Assembly (NCBI RefSeq): GCF_008247605.1
Contig: NZ_CP043420.1
Coordinates: 1,178,001-1,242,000, forward strand
Length of the DNA stretch: 64,000 nucleotides
Direction: 5' to 3'
Source: Kushneria phosphatilytica
Lineage (GTDB): Bacteria; Pseudomonadota; Gammaproteobacteria; Pseudomonadales; Halomonadaceae
Part shown: one piece after another, positions 54,276 to 62,107 of the stretch
How the letters are laid out: every line of letters begins with the position of its first letter
Numbering within the stretch: the stretch's first letter is position 1
Translations under genes and position numbers: made by a program
Notes under the pieces: generated by a model
The model's input: only the letters and a program-made list of their open reading frames with translations
The model's database searches: none
Told to the model about the DNA's origin: nothing

Positions 54276-55001
54276 TCAGTGCGCGTTGTGGGCGACACCG
54301 ATAAAGGTGATAGCGCGTTCCTCCAGTTCGGCAAAATCGCCTTCAAGGCGAGCGCCGGCCGGCCAGGCATCCGATAATGAACGCCGCAGCTCGAGCAGAC
54401 AGCGCCCCCGCTGCTCGAGCAGCCGCGGCAGCGTCTCCGGCTCAAGCTCTGCATCATGAAAGTAGAAGCGGGTGCCGGTGAGGGGGTAGAGCGCCTTGAA
54501 CAGGCTCTCCTTGAGCGAGAAGGTCAGCGTGACACAGCGGGCGCGATCACCGGGGGGGATCGAGTGGAGTGCTTCGCGCTCGCGTGATGTCAGTACCGCG
54601 GGGGCGATACGTTCGGCGCGGGTGAAGTCTAGCCATCGTTCGGTATCGATCCCTGCCCCACGCCAGTGATGGCGCGAGGCGACCAGGGCAGCCGCCAGGC
54701 CATGGCTGTGGGTGATCGAGCCGCACGCCTCAGAAGGCCACTGGGGTTGTCGATCGGCAAGCGGCAGCAGGGCGGAGGCTTCAAGGCCCAGGGCAAGCAA
54801 CGCCTGGCGGGCACAGTAACGACCGGCCAGGTACTCGGCACGCCGCTTGGTGGCCGCATGCTCAAGCGTTGCGGGCCGTTCGACATCGGCCTGGTGCCAG
54901 GCAGTCTCACAGAATTGTGCCGGGTCGAATCGGCTGATGAACAACCAGGGCGCAGGCGTTGATGCCGGCAGGAAAGGCCAGGCCGGCATCGGCGGGGTCA
55001 T
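54276..55001 (-). CDS. 4'-phosphopantetheinyl transferase (EntD/Sfp type)
   Basis: A 241-aa enzyme (ATG 55001; a TTG at 55031 would give 251 aa). It transfers phosphopantetheine to carrier domains of non-ribosomal peptide or polyketide synthases. The EntD pattern is present: KRRAEYLAGRYCARQAL, GSITHSHGLAAAL, GIDTERW with the metal-binding acid residues, and FSLKESLFKALYP. Beside fhuCDB it most likely activates a siderophore synthetase encoded elsewhere. Confidence 0.9.
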   Translation of the reverse strand: MTPPMPAWPFLPASTPAPWLFISRFDPAQFCETAWHQADVERPATLEHAATKRRAEYLAGRYCARQALLALGLEASALLPLADRQPQWPSEACGSITHSHGLAAALVASRHHWRGAGIDTERWLDFTRAERIAPAVLTSREREALHSIPPGDRARCVTLTFSLKESLFKALYPLTGTRFYFHDAELEPETLPRLLEQRGRCLLELRRSLSDAWPAGARLEGDFAELEERAITFIGVAHNAH

Positions 55002-55046
55002 GAAGACAGGGGCATCAGGCGATGTATGCAAGGCTTTAACCGGGCA

Positions 55047-55943
55047 TCAGAGTGACAGCAGGCCAACCACGATACCGCCGAAGATCAGCCATTTGACGAT
55101 GTAATAGACCGTGCGGTTTTTCTTTTTCAGCCGTTTGCCGATTTCCCGCACCTTGTAGACGTACTTGAAGGCCCGATTGATGCCGCCGGTGCGATCGTTT
55201 TCATCGTTGGGCGAGGCGGCCGCGGCCATCACGTTGCGGCTGAACCAGCGGTTGACCGCCGCCGCCCAGCGATACTTCATCGGCCGCTCGATATCGCAGA
55301 AGAGAATCAGCCGGTTCTGATCGCTGTAATTTTCGGCGTAGTGAATAAAGGTCTCATCGAACAGCACTGCCTGGCCATCGCGCCAGCTGTAGGACTCGCC
55401 ATCGACATTGATCAGGCAGCGGTCGTCGTTGGGCGTCCGCAGCCCGAGATGATAGCGGATCGAGCCGGCGTAGGGATCGCGGTGCTTCATCAGCTTGCTG
55501 CCGGCGGGCAGCTCGGCAAACATCGCCGCCTTGACGCTGGGGATGCCGGCCAGGATTTCGGTCGTGCGCGGACAGAGCTGGCGCGCTGATTCATGGCTGT
55601 CGTTGTACCACTTGAGATAGAAGCGCTTCCAGCCGCGGCGGAAGAACGAGTTGAAGCCGGCATCGTCCTTCTGCTGCGAACCCTTGATATGATTTTCCAG
55701 GGCCAGCGCTTCATCGCGAATCTCTTCCCAGCGAGCGGTCAGCGGCGCCAGCTCGGGGAAATCGGCTTCCCGATGATAGGGCTGATCAGGCACCTTCGAG
55801 AACAGATACATGAAGGCGTTGATGGGCGCCATGAAGGTCGAGTGATCGGAGAGCTGGCGGAAAAAGCGGTGTCGCACCCGGCCACGAAAATGCACATAGA
55901 GCACACTGGCCACGATCAGGGCCACGATGATGATCTTGATCAT
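55047..55943 (-). CDS. lpxO: Lipid A 2-hydroxylase LpxO-like (aspartyl/asparaginyl beta-hydroxylase family)
   Basis: A 298-aa 2-oxoglutarate/iron dioxygenase anchored by an N-terminal helix (IIIVALIVASVLYVHF). A second hydrophobic helix lies at the C-terminus (WLIFGGIVVGLLSL). Iron-site segments are MKHRDPYAGSIRYHLGL and FIHYAENYSDQNRLILFCD. LpxO adds a 2-hydroxyl to the secondary acyl chain of lipid A in the inner membrane. The size and end helices match LpxO. Confidence 0.88.
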   Translation of the reverse strand: MIKIIIVALIVASVLYVHFRGRVRHRFFRQLSDHSTFMAPINAFMYLFSKVPDQPYHREADFPELAPLTARWEEIRDEALALENHIKGSQQKDDAGFNSFFRRGWKRFYLKWYNDSHESARQLCPRTTEILAGIPSVKAAMFAELPAGSKLMKHRDPYAGSIRYHLGLRTPNDDRCLINVDGESYSWRDGQAVLFDETFIHYAENYSDQNRLILFCDIERPMKYRWAAAVNRWFSRNVMAAAASPNDENDRTGGINRAFKYVYKVREIGKRLKKKNRTVYYIVKWLIFGGIVVGLLSL

Positions 55944-56152
55944 GGAGCTTTCATACCTGACTGGACTGGTTCGATCGGAAGGTTGACGTTGCAGTTCGGC
56001 AGTCTCGCATGTTCGACCAAAGGTGTCATCGCAACGCGAGCCATCGTTTTCATCCTGATGGGTTGAAGGTCGGATCGCTGATCCGCAGCTATCCTGTAGT
56101 GATCCATAGCGTCATTCACGGATGACCACATCGTGATTCAACAGGAGGTTGC

Positions 56153-56953
56153 ATGCTGCCATCCATTGGACTGGGCACCTACAAACTCAAGGGAGAGGAG
56201 GTTATCGACTCGGTCACCAATGCGCTTGAGCTGGGTTACCGCCATATCGATACCGCGCAGATGTATGACAATGAGCGTGAAGTCGGCCGAGCGATCGCCG
56301 ACAGTGGCGTGCCGCGTGACGATATCTTTCTGACCACCAAGGTATGGACCGACCGCTTCCGCCATGACGACCTGATCGCCAGTCTGCATGAAAGCCTTGA
56401 GCGGCTGGGCACCGAGTATGTCGATCTGGTGCTGTTGCACTGGCCATCACCGAATGGCGAAGTGCCCATGGCTGAATCCATGGCCGCCCTGGTCGAGGCC
56501 AAACGGCAGGGGCTGACGCGTCATATTGGTGTATCGAACTTTACCAATGCCCAGCTCGATGAGGCCCTGAATCTCGAGGGCGGCGATCAGATCATCACCA
56601 ACCAGGTCGAGGTGCATCCCTTCCTGGCCAATCGCAAGGTGGTCGATCACTGCGAAGCACGCGGTGTGAAGGTGACCGGTTATATGCCGCTGGCAAGGGG
56701 CAGGGTGATGGAAGACGACACCCTGAAGGCCATTGCCGAAGAACAGAATGCCACGCCGGCTCAGATCGCTCTGGCCTGGGTCGCCTCGCGGGATATCGTG
56801 GTGATTCCTTCCTCGACCCGACGCGAGCATCTTGAATCCAACATGGAAGCGATGAAGATCTCACTGACCGCCGATGAGATGACCCGCATCGATGAACTCG
56901 ATCGTGGCGAGCGTATTGCCAACCCGAGCTTTGCGCCCGAGTGGGATGAGTGA
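56153..56953 (+). CDS. dkgB: Aldo/keto reductase, DkgB-like
   Basis: A 266-aa NADPH-dependent reductase. The catalytic tetrad reads D33, Y38 (RHIDTAQMYDNE), K63 (TTKVW) and H96 (LLHWPSP); the cofactor segment IPSSTRREHLESNM is near the C-terminus. DkgB reduces 2,5-diketogluconate and methylglyoxal-like aldehydes. A strong terminator follows, so it is a one-gene unit. Confidence 0.9.
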   Translation: MLPSIGLGTYKLKGEEVIDSVTNALELGYRHIDTAQMYDNEREVGRAIADSGVPRDDIFLTTKVWTDRFRHDDLIASLHESLERLGTEYVDLVLLHWPSPNGEVPMAESMAALVEAKRQGLTRHIGVSNFTNAQLDEALNLEGGDQIITNQVEVHPFLANRKVVDHCEARGVKVTGYMPLARGRVMEDDTLKAIAEEQNATPAQIALAWVASRDIVVIPSSTRREHLESNMEAMKISLTADEMTRIDELDRGERIANPSFAPEWDE

Positions 56954-56978
56954 TTCATCACAGCATCCCATAACGACA

Positions 56979-57007
56979 ACGCCCTGCCGAATGGCAGGGC
57001 GTTTTTG
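56979..57007 (+). terminator. Terminator after the aldo/keto reductase gene
   Basis: A 10-bp stem ACGCCCTGCC/GGCAGGGCGT with loop GAAT is followed by TTTTG. It is a convincing intrinsic terminator. Confidence 0.92.
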
Positions 57008-57028
57008 TGGCGCGAGTGGCTTCATGTG

Positions 57029-57628
57029 TCAGCCGGCCGGCACCAGCTGTGCCTCGAAGTTGATCGGAATGGTATCGGTCAGCTTGTTGTAACCGAGCAG
57101 CGAGAGCACCGTCTGGGCATTATCGAGCTGCATCAGCTGCCGGGTATCGACGCTGATCGGCTCTGCGGTGGTTACGTGATAGCGATGCTCCGCCGTACGC
57201 GTGAGCTTCAGCGGCACCCGTTCGGTCCGGTCAAAGTGATTGCCCCGCGCCCGGATGGGCAGATTACGCGTAATCGATTCGCCCACGTTCAGCTGGCTCA
57301 GCCACTGCGGATCAACCTTGGTATGCAGGGTCGCCATCGGTGATTTCGAAAAGCCGGAGAGTAATCCGGCCAGGTTGCCCTGATCCTTGAGCAGATCGGT
57401 TTGCGACAGGCTCAGTGGCAGGGTCAGGTTACCGTCGTCATCGATGGTCCCGTCGAGTTGCGAGACATGATAGGTATGGGGCACATTGCCGCTCGGGCGC
57501 TGATCGGTTACCACCGCGGTAATCCGGCTCTGATCCGGATTGAAGCGCCATGCGGCCTCTGCTGCGGTGCTCAGGGTTACTGCCATCAGGCCACCGAGGG
57601 CAATGGCAGTCAGGGAAATCAAACGCAT
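57029..57628 (-). CDS. YceI-family periplasmic protein
   Basis: A 199-aa protein; ATG 57628 is chosen because GGAGAG lies 5 nt upstream. A signal peptide (LISLTAIALGGLMAVTLSTAAEA) is followed by a YceI lipocalin-like barrel beginning AWRFNPDQSRITAVVTDQ. The family binds isoprenoid-like lipids in the periplasm. No haem protein neighbour is present. Confidence 0.85.
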   Translation of the reverse strand: MRLISLTAIALGGLMAVTLSTAAEAAWRFNPDQSRITAVVTDQRPSGNVPHTYHVSQLDGTIDDDGNLTLPLSLSQTDLLKDQGNLAGLLSGFSKSPMATLHTKVDPQWLSQLNVGESITRNLPIRARGNHFDRTERVPLKLTRTAEHRYHVTTAEPISVDTRQLMQLDNAQTVLSLLGYNKLTDTIPINFEAQLVPAG

Positions 57629-57699
57629 AATGCTCTCCATGCCGGTAGGCGCTGGCCTCGGCCGAGGCCTTTGGTTTATCATACGCCCCCGCCGGTAAA

Positions 57700-57776
<77 letters not shown>

Positions 57777-57825
57777 TTAAAATCAAGCATTTAGCGATTC
57801 ATGCTGGTGAGTCCCATGTTCCAAG

Positions 57826-57844
57826 GGTACAGTTTCGGTACAGT
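57826..57844 (+). repeat. Direct repeat GGTACAGT upstream of the integrase gene
   Basis: Two copies of GGTACAGT (57826-57833 and 57837-57844) are spaced 11 nt apart, one helical turn, between the tRNA and the integrase ATG. They could be integrase or excisionase arm sites. Confidence 0.35.
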
Positions 57845-57873
57845 GCCGATCCTTCAGCCCCCTGGAGATTTTC

Positions 57874-58935
57874 ATGGCCACCATCGTCAAGACCCCCTCA
57901 GGTAGCTGGAAAGCCGTCATCCGCAAGACCGGCTGGCCCACCACCGCCAAGACCTTTCGTACCAAACGTGACGCTCAGGATTGGAGCCGCCGCACCGAAG
58001 ATGAAATGGTGCGTGGTGTCTATATCCAGCGCAGTGCCTCAGAGCGCATGACTTTGGAGTCGGCGCTCAAGCGTTACCTGGCCGACGTTACTCCCACCAA
58101 GAAGCCCAGCACTCAAAAGAGCGAGCGTGGTAAGGCCACGAAACTCATCGAACACTTGGGTAAGTATTCTCTCGCGGCTTTAACGCCTGACCTCATCGCA
58201 AATTATCGCGATACTCGTTTGAACAGCCTTGGGCGTAGAGGTTCACCGATCAGCCCCAACACTGTGCGCCTAGAGCTCGCATTGCTTGGGCACCTCTACA
58301 CCGTGGCCATTCAGGAGTGGGGGCTAGGCCTGACCTATAACCCCGTCCAGAACATCCGCAAGCCGAGCCCAGGGGAGGGACGCGACCGGCGCTTGAGCGC
58401 CGACGAGGAAAAGCGCCTGTTTGCCGTGCTACAACAGCACAGCAATCCCATGCTGGCCTGGATCGCCAGAATCGCCCTGGAAACGGGCATGCGCTCCTCG
58501 GAAATCCTGACCCTCACTCGCTCCCAGATCGACGTGAAACGCCGCGTGGTGCGCCTCACCGACACCAAGAACAACGAAGCACGCCTGGTGCCGCTGACCC
58601 AGGCCGCCACCGAGGTGTTCAAGCAGGCTTTGAACAACCCAGTGCGCCCGCTCGACTGCGACCTAGTATTCTTCGGTGAGCCTGGAAAAGATGGCAAGCG
58701 CGGTCCTTACGCCTACACCAAGCTATGGAATCAGGCGAAGAAGAAGGCTGGCCTCGATGACTTCCGCTTTCACGACCTGCGACATGAGGCCGTCAGCCGG
58801 CTGGTAGAGGCTGGACTATCCGATCAGGAGGTCGCCGCGATCAGTGGGCATAAGTCCATGCAGATGTTGCGGCGGTATACGCACTTGAGAGCCGAGGATT
58901 TGGTGGCCAGGCTGGATAGAGTAAGGAGGCAATAA
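57874..58935 (+). CDS. int: Tyrosine-type site-specific integrase
   Basis: A 353-aa phage/island integrase. An N-terminal arm-binding region (1-60) and a SAM-like core-binding domain (60-155) precede the catalytic domain with R207 (ETGMRSSE), K232 (TDTKNNEA), H300-x2-R303 (FHDLRHEA), H326 (SGHKS) and the nucleophile Y335 (RRYTHL). All six residues are intact, so it should be active. It is transcribed away from the tRNA. Confidence 0.96.
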   Translation: MATIVKTPSGSWKAVIRKTGWPTTAKTFRTKRDAQDWSRRTEDEMVRGVYIQRSASERMTLESALKRYLADVTPTKKPSTQKSERGKATKLIEHLGKYSLAALTPDLIANYRDTRLNSLGRRGSPISPNTVRLELALLGHLYTVAIQEWGLGLTYNPVQNIRKPSPGEGRDRRLSADEEKRLFAVLQQHSNPMLAWIARIALETGMRSSEILTLTRSQIDVKRRVVRLTDTKNNEARLVPLTQAATEVFKQALNNPVRPLDCDLVFFGEPGKDGKRGPYAYTKLWNQAKKKAGLDDFRFHDLRHEAVSRLVEAGLSDQEVAAISGHKSMQMLRRYTHLRAEDLVARLDRVRRQ

Positions 58936-58985
58936 CATTGTGATAACCCAGATTCTAGCCATCTTTTTATAGTTTGTGGTTGGCT

Positions 58986-59879
58986 TTAAGGAAGGTTATC
59001 CCATATAGCCAAATCTTCAGGGTCGATAGGGTAAGTGGAGGTTTTAATTTCTTTCCATAGCTCTATCGCCTTGCCAAGATTAGATGCGCGCTTAGAGATA
59101 TTTTGCCTAGTTACACCGAGGCGCCTGGCTATTTCTGCTTGCGCAACTCCATCAATTAGCATATCCATGATAGCCATGTCGCGATCTCTAACATTGAGTT
59201 GAGCCAATCTATAAGCTACCCACCGAGCATGCTGCTTTTGTACTGGATCAAGAATATTGTAGTAGTATCCTGTTGCTCTTACATTATGTAGATGATGGGT
59301 GAATAAATCCCTTTTGTTGTGGTCTGTACGGTATAAGGATTTCGGGTTTCTAGGGTCATGCTCTTCGCAAAACCTTGAGCTTTCCAAGCTGAAATCTTTT
59401 CCTAAATCTATTTCTTGTGCTGCACGACTCTTTTTCCAACAAAGTTCGCAATGGGGTTTTTGTCTACCTGTTCTATTTGTTTGTGTTTTGGTTTTTGAGA
59501 AATAGTAATTACTAGTGTGTTTAGAATCCCGATAAGAACAGAATCTTAATACTTTTCGAATTACGTCAGCGTCAGCCGTAGCGCTTGTGTTTTTATATTT
59601 TTTGAATCTTTCTGAAATTTGAATATCGGCTCTATCAGCACTTCTTTTCTTGCAGAATTCTGAAAATGCCTCTCCGCTAAGTAAGTTCTCCATGTTGTGT
59701 CTTTTCAGACAAGCGTTGACGCTCTCATCCAATGCATCCCTGACTAATGACCAAATCGACCAGCGCCTGGAACCTGTCGTGTGCGATTCCGTGACATTGT
59801 CTCGAAAATTAATAAGGGCTTCCGCAAGCTCCGGCGAGCAGCCGGGGACTGGGTTGAGCAGGTAGAAATCCTCACGCAT
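58986..59879 (-). CDS. Unknown island protein with zinc-like motif and C-terminal HTH
   Basis: A 297-aa protein I do not recognise. A Cys/His set C144-x2-C147 ... C171-x2-H174 (CELCWKK, RFCEEHDPRN) looks like a zinc site. The C-terminus (246-268, AQAEIARRLGVTRQNISKRA) is a clear helix-turn-helix of the sigma-region-4/resolvase type. The gene is AT-rich compared with its neighbours, so it was probably acquired separately. It is convergent with the integrase and may be a regulator or DNA-binding protein of the element. Confidence 0.75.
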   Translation of the reverse strand: MREDFYLLNPVPGCSPELAEALINFRDNVTESHTTGSRRWSIWSLVRDALDESVNACLKRHNMENLLSGEAFSEFCKKRSADRADIQISERFKKYKNTSATADADVIRKVLRFCSYRDSKHTSNYYFSKTKTQTNRTGRQKPHCELCWKKSRAAQEIDLGKDFSLESSRFCEEHDPRNPKSLYRTDHNKRDLFTHHLHNVRATGYYYNILDPVQKQHARWVAYRLAQLNVRDRDMAIMDMLIDGVAQAEIARRLGVTRQNISKRASNLGKAIELWKEIKTSTYPIDPEDLAIWDNLP

Positions 59880-59996
59880 CCGCTTGTCCTTAGGATATGT
59901 CTAAGGTTGTCAACCATTCTTACATATATGGTTCCTTTCTTTCCACTTTGCTCGGCATAGATTACGCAAACCAACGTAACCAATGGATGCTGACCG

Positions 59997-60227
59997 ATGG
60001 AAACGACAAAGATCGCAATCGAGCGCTCCCTGCTCGAAAAATATGGACCTCTCATTAGCCTGCCCCAGCTTGCTGAGCTGTTACATCGGAGCCCCGATGG
60101 TCTTCGCATAGCTATGAGTAAACCGCACGGTTATGCGCAGGAGATCAAAAAAGCGCGAATCAAGATCGGTCGCCGGGTGTATTTCCGAACGCCTGAGATC
60201 GCCGAGTACATCGCCTCAGCGGAATGA
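59997..60227 (+). CDS. Small HTH (excisionase/AlpA-like) protein
   Basis: A 76-aa basic protein with a winged-helix layout: LISLPQLAELLHRSPDGLRIAM as HTH and KIGRRVYFRTPEIAEYI as the wing and end helix, similar to MerR-like excisionases and plasmid regulators. Its stop is 3 nt before the next start, so both are co-transcribed. It may act in excision or in control of replication. Confidence 0.75.
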   Translation: METTKIAIERSLLEKYGPLISLPQLAELLHRSPDGLRIAMSKPHGYAQEIKKARIKIGRRVYFRTPEIAEYIASAE

Positions 60228-60230
60228 CCA

Positions 60231-61019
60231 ATGAATTATCGTGCCGCGGACTGGGTTTTCGCTCTGAAGCGCGACTCAACCACCAAGATGGTTCTGATGG
60301 TGCTCGCCTATCATGCCGACCCCGAAGGGAAGAGCTGGCCAAGCATGAACCGGATCGCGGAAAAGAGCGGCAGCTCTACTCGGACTGTTCAGCGAGTATT
60401 GAAGGATTCACGGGCAGACGGCCTGCTTACCATCGAGCCCCGTTACGATAAGCACGGTCGCCAAACCTCTAATTGCTATTACCTAGCGCTTGATAGGGCC
60501 CCTGACACCCTGTCACCCCCAAAGGGGGGGAGGGTGACAGGGTGTCAGGGGGAGGGTGACACGGGTGACACCCCCGGGGGTGACACAGCTATGTCACCCC
60601 TAGAACAAACAAAGGAAGTAAAAAAGGAAGTTAGGAGCGACCCTGTGGATAACTTCGAGAATGAGCATGAGTCAGTCGAGGAGATGGTCGGGTCATTGCC
60701 CGATGCAGTGATGCAAGGCGAGAAGGCCTTGATTGCGCGTATGCTTCACCAAGTCGACCTTGGCTATGCGGGCCTGCTGATTGATGAGCTGAAGGGTGCT
60801 TTGGTGTGCGGGCGAATAAACAAAGCACCTGTGAACTGGTTTCGAGCAGTCGTACGTCGCTATCACGAAGGAAATTTCGAGCCCACCTATGCCTGCTTTG
60901 AGTACTCACGCCGAGCGGGGTATGGGCAGCCAGAAGCGACGCAAGGCAGGGAAGCCTTCTTGCAGATCAAAAAGCAGTTGTCTCAAGGCGAAATGAAAAA
61001 TAACGCCAAAAAGGCGTAA
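60231..61019 (+). CDS. Replication-initiator-like protein with N-terminal HTH (origin inside gene)
   Basis: A 262-aa protein. The N-terminal 90 residues are an HTH_36-type domain (FALKRDSTTKMVLMVLAYHAD, WPSMNRIAEKSGSSTRTVQRVLKD) found in phage and island replication proteins. A flexible Gly/Pro/Thr-rich linker (about 92-125) is encoded by a cluster of GGGTGACA repeats. The C-terminal part (NWFRAVVRRYHEGNFEP) resembles DnaT/lambda O-like partners. This layout recalls lambda O, where the origin iterons lie inside the gene. Activity is inferred, not shown. Confidence 0.72.
   Translation: MNYRAADWVFALKRDSTTKMVLMVLAYHADPEGKSWPSMNRIAEKSGSSTRTVQRVLKDSRADGLLTIEPRYDKHGRQTSNCYYLALDRAPDTLSPPKGGRVTGCQGEGDTGDTPGGDTAMSPLEQTKEVKKEVRSDPVDNFENEHESVEEMVGSLPDAVMQGEKALIARMLHQVDLGYAGLLIDELKGALVCGRINKAPVNWFRAVVRRYHEGNFEPTYACFEYSRRAGYGQPEATQGREAFLQIKKQLSQGEMKNNAKKA
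60499..60600. repeat. Iteron-like repeat cluster with a 20-bp hairpin inside the replication-like gene
   Basis: Four direct copies of GGGTGACA (60532, 60554, 60563, 60578) and two inverted copies (60511, 60592) are packed in 90 nt. The two ends 60499-60518 and 60532-60551 form a perfect 20-bp inverted repeat with a 13-nt loop. A second hairpin GGGGTGACA/TGTCACCCC spans 60577-60600. This is far more structure than coding needs. Confidence 0.85.
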
Positions 61020-61198
61020 CGATGCTTCCTGAGGCGCTTAAATGCTCAACCTAAGGGGGTTGGATGGGTTGGTTGAAGAAAGCCCTCAGAGGGCATTCTG
61101 AAGCGATTTTAGTGATGAGTTCACGTGGGGCTATTGCTGAGCAGCGAGTTTCTAATATTTACGTGAGTTTGTCACGGTTACTAGTTCGGCGGGAGTAA

Positions 61199-61357
61199 AT
61201 GATGGAGCCACTAGGTCGTCTAGGCATCCTGGTCTTACCGATTGCGCTGTACGCAGCGTTATTTCTTCTTTTGGCGTTCCGATTCAATCGGAGGGTTGCT
61301 GCAAAGCGCTGCGGCAATAATGTCCCGGATGAAAGGCGCCATCATAAGGCACGCTAG
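61199..61357 (+). CDS. Small membrane protein, 52 aa
   Basis: ATG 61199 behind GGGAG encodes a 52-aa protein with one transmembrane helix (LGILVLPIALYAALFLLLAF) and a basic tail (RFNRRVAAKRCGNN). It ends in the first unit of the repeat array. No homologue is recognised; it could be chance, but the ribosome-binding site and helix are good. Confidence 0.45.
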   Translation: MMEPLGRLGILVLPIALYAALFLLLAFRFNRRVAAKRCGNNVPDERRHHKAR

Positions 61358-61456
61358 GGCAAACAAAGGCACGGTAGGGCTCGCTAAGACACAGTAAGGC
61401 AAATAAAGGCAAGGTAGGGCAAACAAGGGCACTGTAAGGCACTTATAGGGCAATGC
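61346..61456. repeat. Tandem array of 10-bp ARGGCANNNN repeats
   Basis: Ten units of A(A/G)GGCA plus four variable bases run in perfect 10-bp phase from 61346 to 61445 (unit 4 has AGGGCT and unit 5 AAGACA); an eleventh unit follows after one extra base at 61447. Two inverted TGCCT copies follow (61454, 61464). Every unit places its core on the same DNA face. It looks like an iteron set or a protein-binding array. Confidence 0.85.
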
Positions 61457-61488
61457 CTTAAAATGCCTCAGAAGAAAATGGCAGGATG

Positions 61489-61570
61489 TGCATTGTAGGC
61501 CTACGCCGCAAGCGGCTGGCCAACAATGCATAGGGCTTACTCGCCCTTGGGGCTCGACACAGATCCTGCT
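61489..61570. other. Candidate origin of transfer (oriT)
   Basis: A 13-bp inverted repeat (61489-61501 and 61518-61530, one mismatch, TGCATTGTaGGCC) encloses a second GCCGC/GCGGC hairpin. It is followed by GGGC/GCCC (61533-61546) and by GATCCTGC (61562-61569), close to the IncP nick consensus YATCCTG-Y. CGCCCT at 61542 is an alternative IncQ-like match. The next gene encodes a TraJ-like protein, the RP4 protein that binds the oriT inverted repeat. Confidence 0.55.
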
Positions 61571-61616
61571 CTGCGAGGCAGAGCGGCTACCGCCGCTTAA
61601 GTGACAAGGAGATAAA

Positions 61617-61964
61617 ATGGGAAGTCAGACAAGGGTGCGTCAAAAGCCGATCAAGGTTTGGGTCGATGAAGGCGAAAAGCTGTCGATAGAGAGTAACGCC
61701 AAAGCCTGCAACATGAGTTCCTCTGCCTTTCTGAGAAACCTTGGCTTGGGCTATGAGCCCAAATCTATGCTCGACTATGCAGCGGTAGGTGATTTGATGA
61801 AGCTGAATGGCGACCTTGGAAGGCTAGGTGGGCTCTTGAAGATGGCGTTGACCAATAGTGAAGGTCAGAGAGGGGAAGTGGCGGAGATGATCGAGTTGTC
61901 TGCCCTGTTATCTCGAATCGAAAAATTGCGCTCTGAAATACGAGATAAAGTACAAGTTATTTAG
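61617..61964 (+). CDS. TraJ-like relaxosome protein (RP4 TraJ/MobC type)
   Basis: A 115-aa ribbon-helix-helix protein. It matches RP4 TraJ around the segment LNGDLGRLGGLLKMALT (63-79) and in the N-terminal KPIKVWVDEGEKLSIE and MSSSAFLRNLGLGYE parts. TraJ binds oriT and directs the relaxase. ACAAGGAG-type site upstream. No relaxase gene follows; the next genes run the opposite way and encode restriction-modification. Confidence 0.85.
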   Translation: MGSQTRVRQKPIKVWVDEGEKLSIESNAKACNMSSSAFLRNLGLGYEPKSMLDYAAVGDLMKLNGDLGRLGGLLKMALTNSEGQRGEVAEMIELSALLSRIEKLRSEIRDKVQVI

Positions 61965-62107
61965 GTTCTGCGGTTTCTTCATTACATTAGATTTGGCTAG
62001 GGCCGCCTAGCGAGACGGCGGTAGTATTAGGTCACGGCAATACCATGTCTGATAAGCCAAGTGTTGCACTTGCCCAATAAAAACCGCCGATTAAGCTAGT
62101 GTTATTT

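Noticed and set aside
61346..61456. CRISPR array
   Set aside because: The repeat unit is only 10 bp with 4-nt variable parts; there are no spacers of CRISPR size and no cas genes.
61259..61531. 90-aa minus-strand ORF rich in Leu/Pro/Cys
   Set aside because: It is the translation of the 10-bp repeat array; its repetitive LFALPCLYLPY-type composition comes from the DNA repeats and there is no ribosome-binding site.
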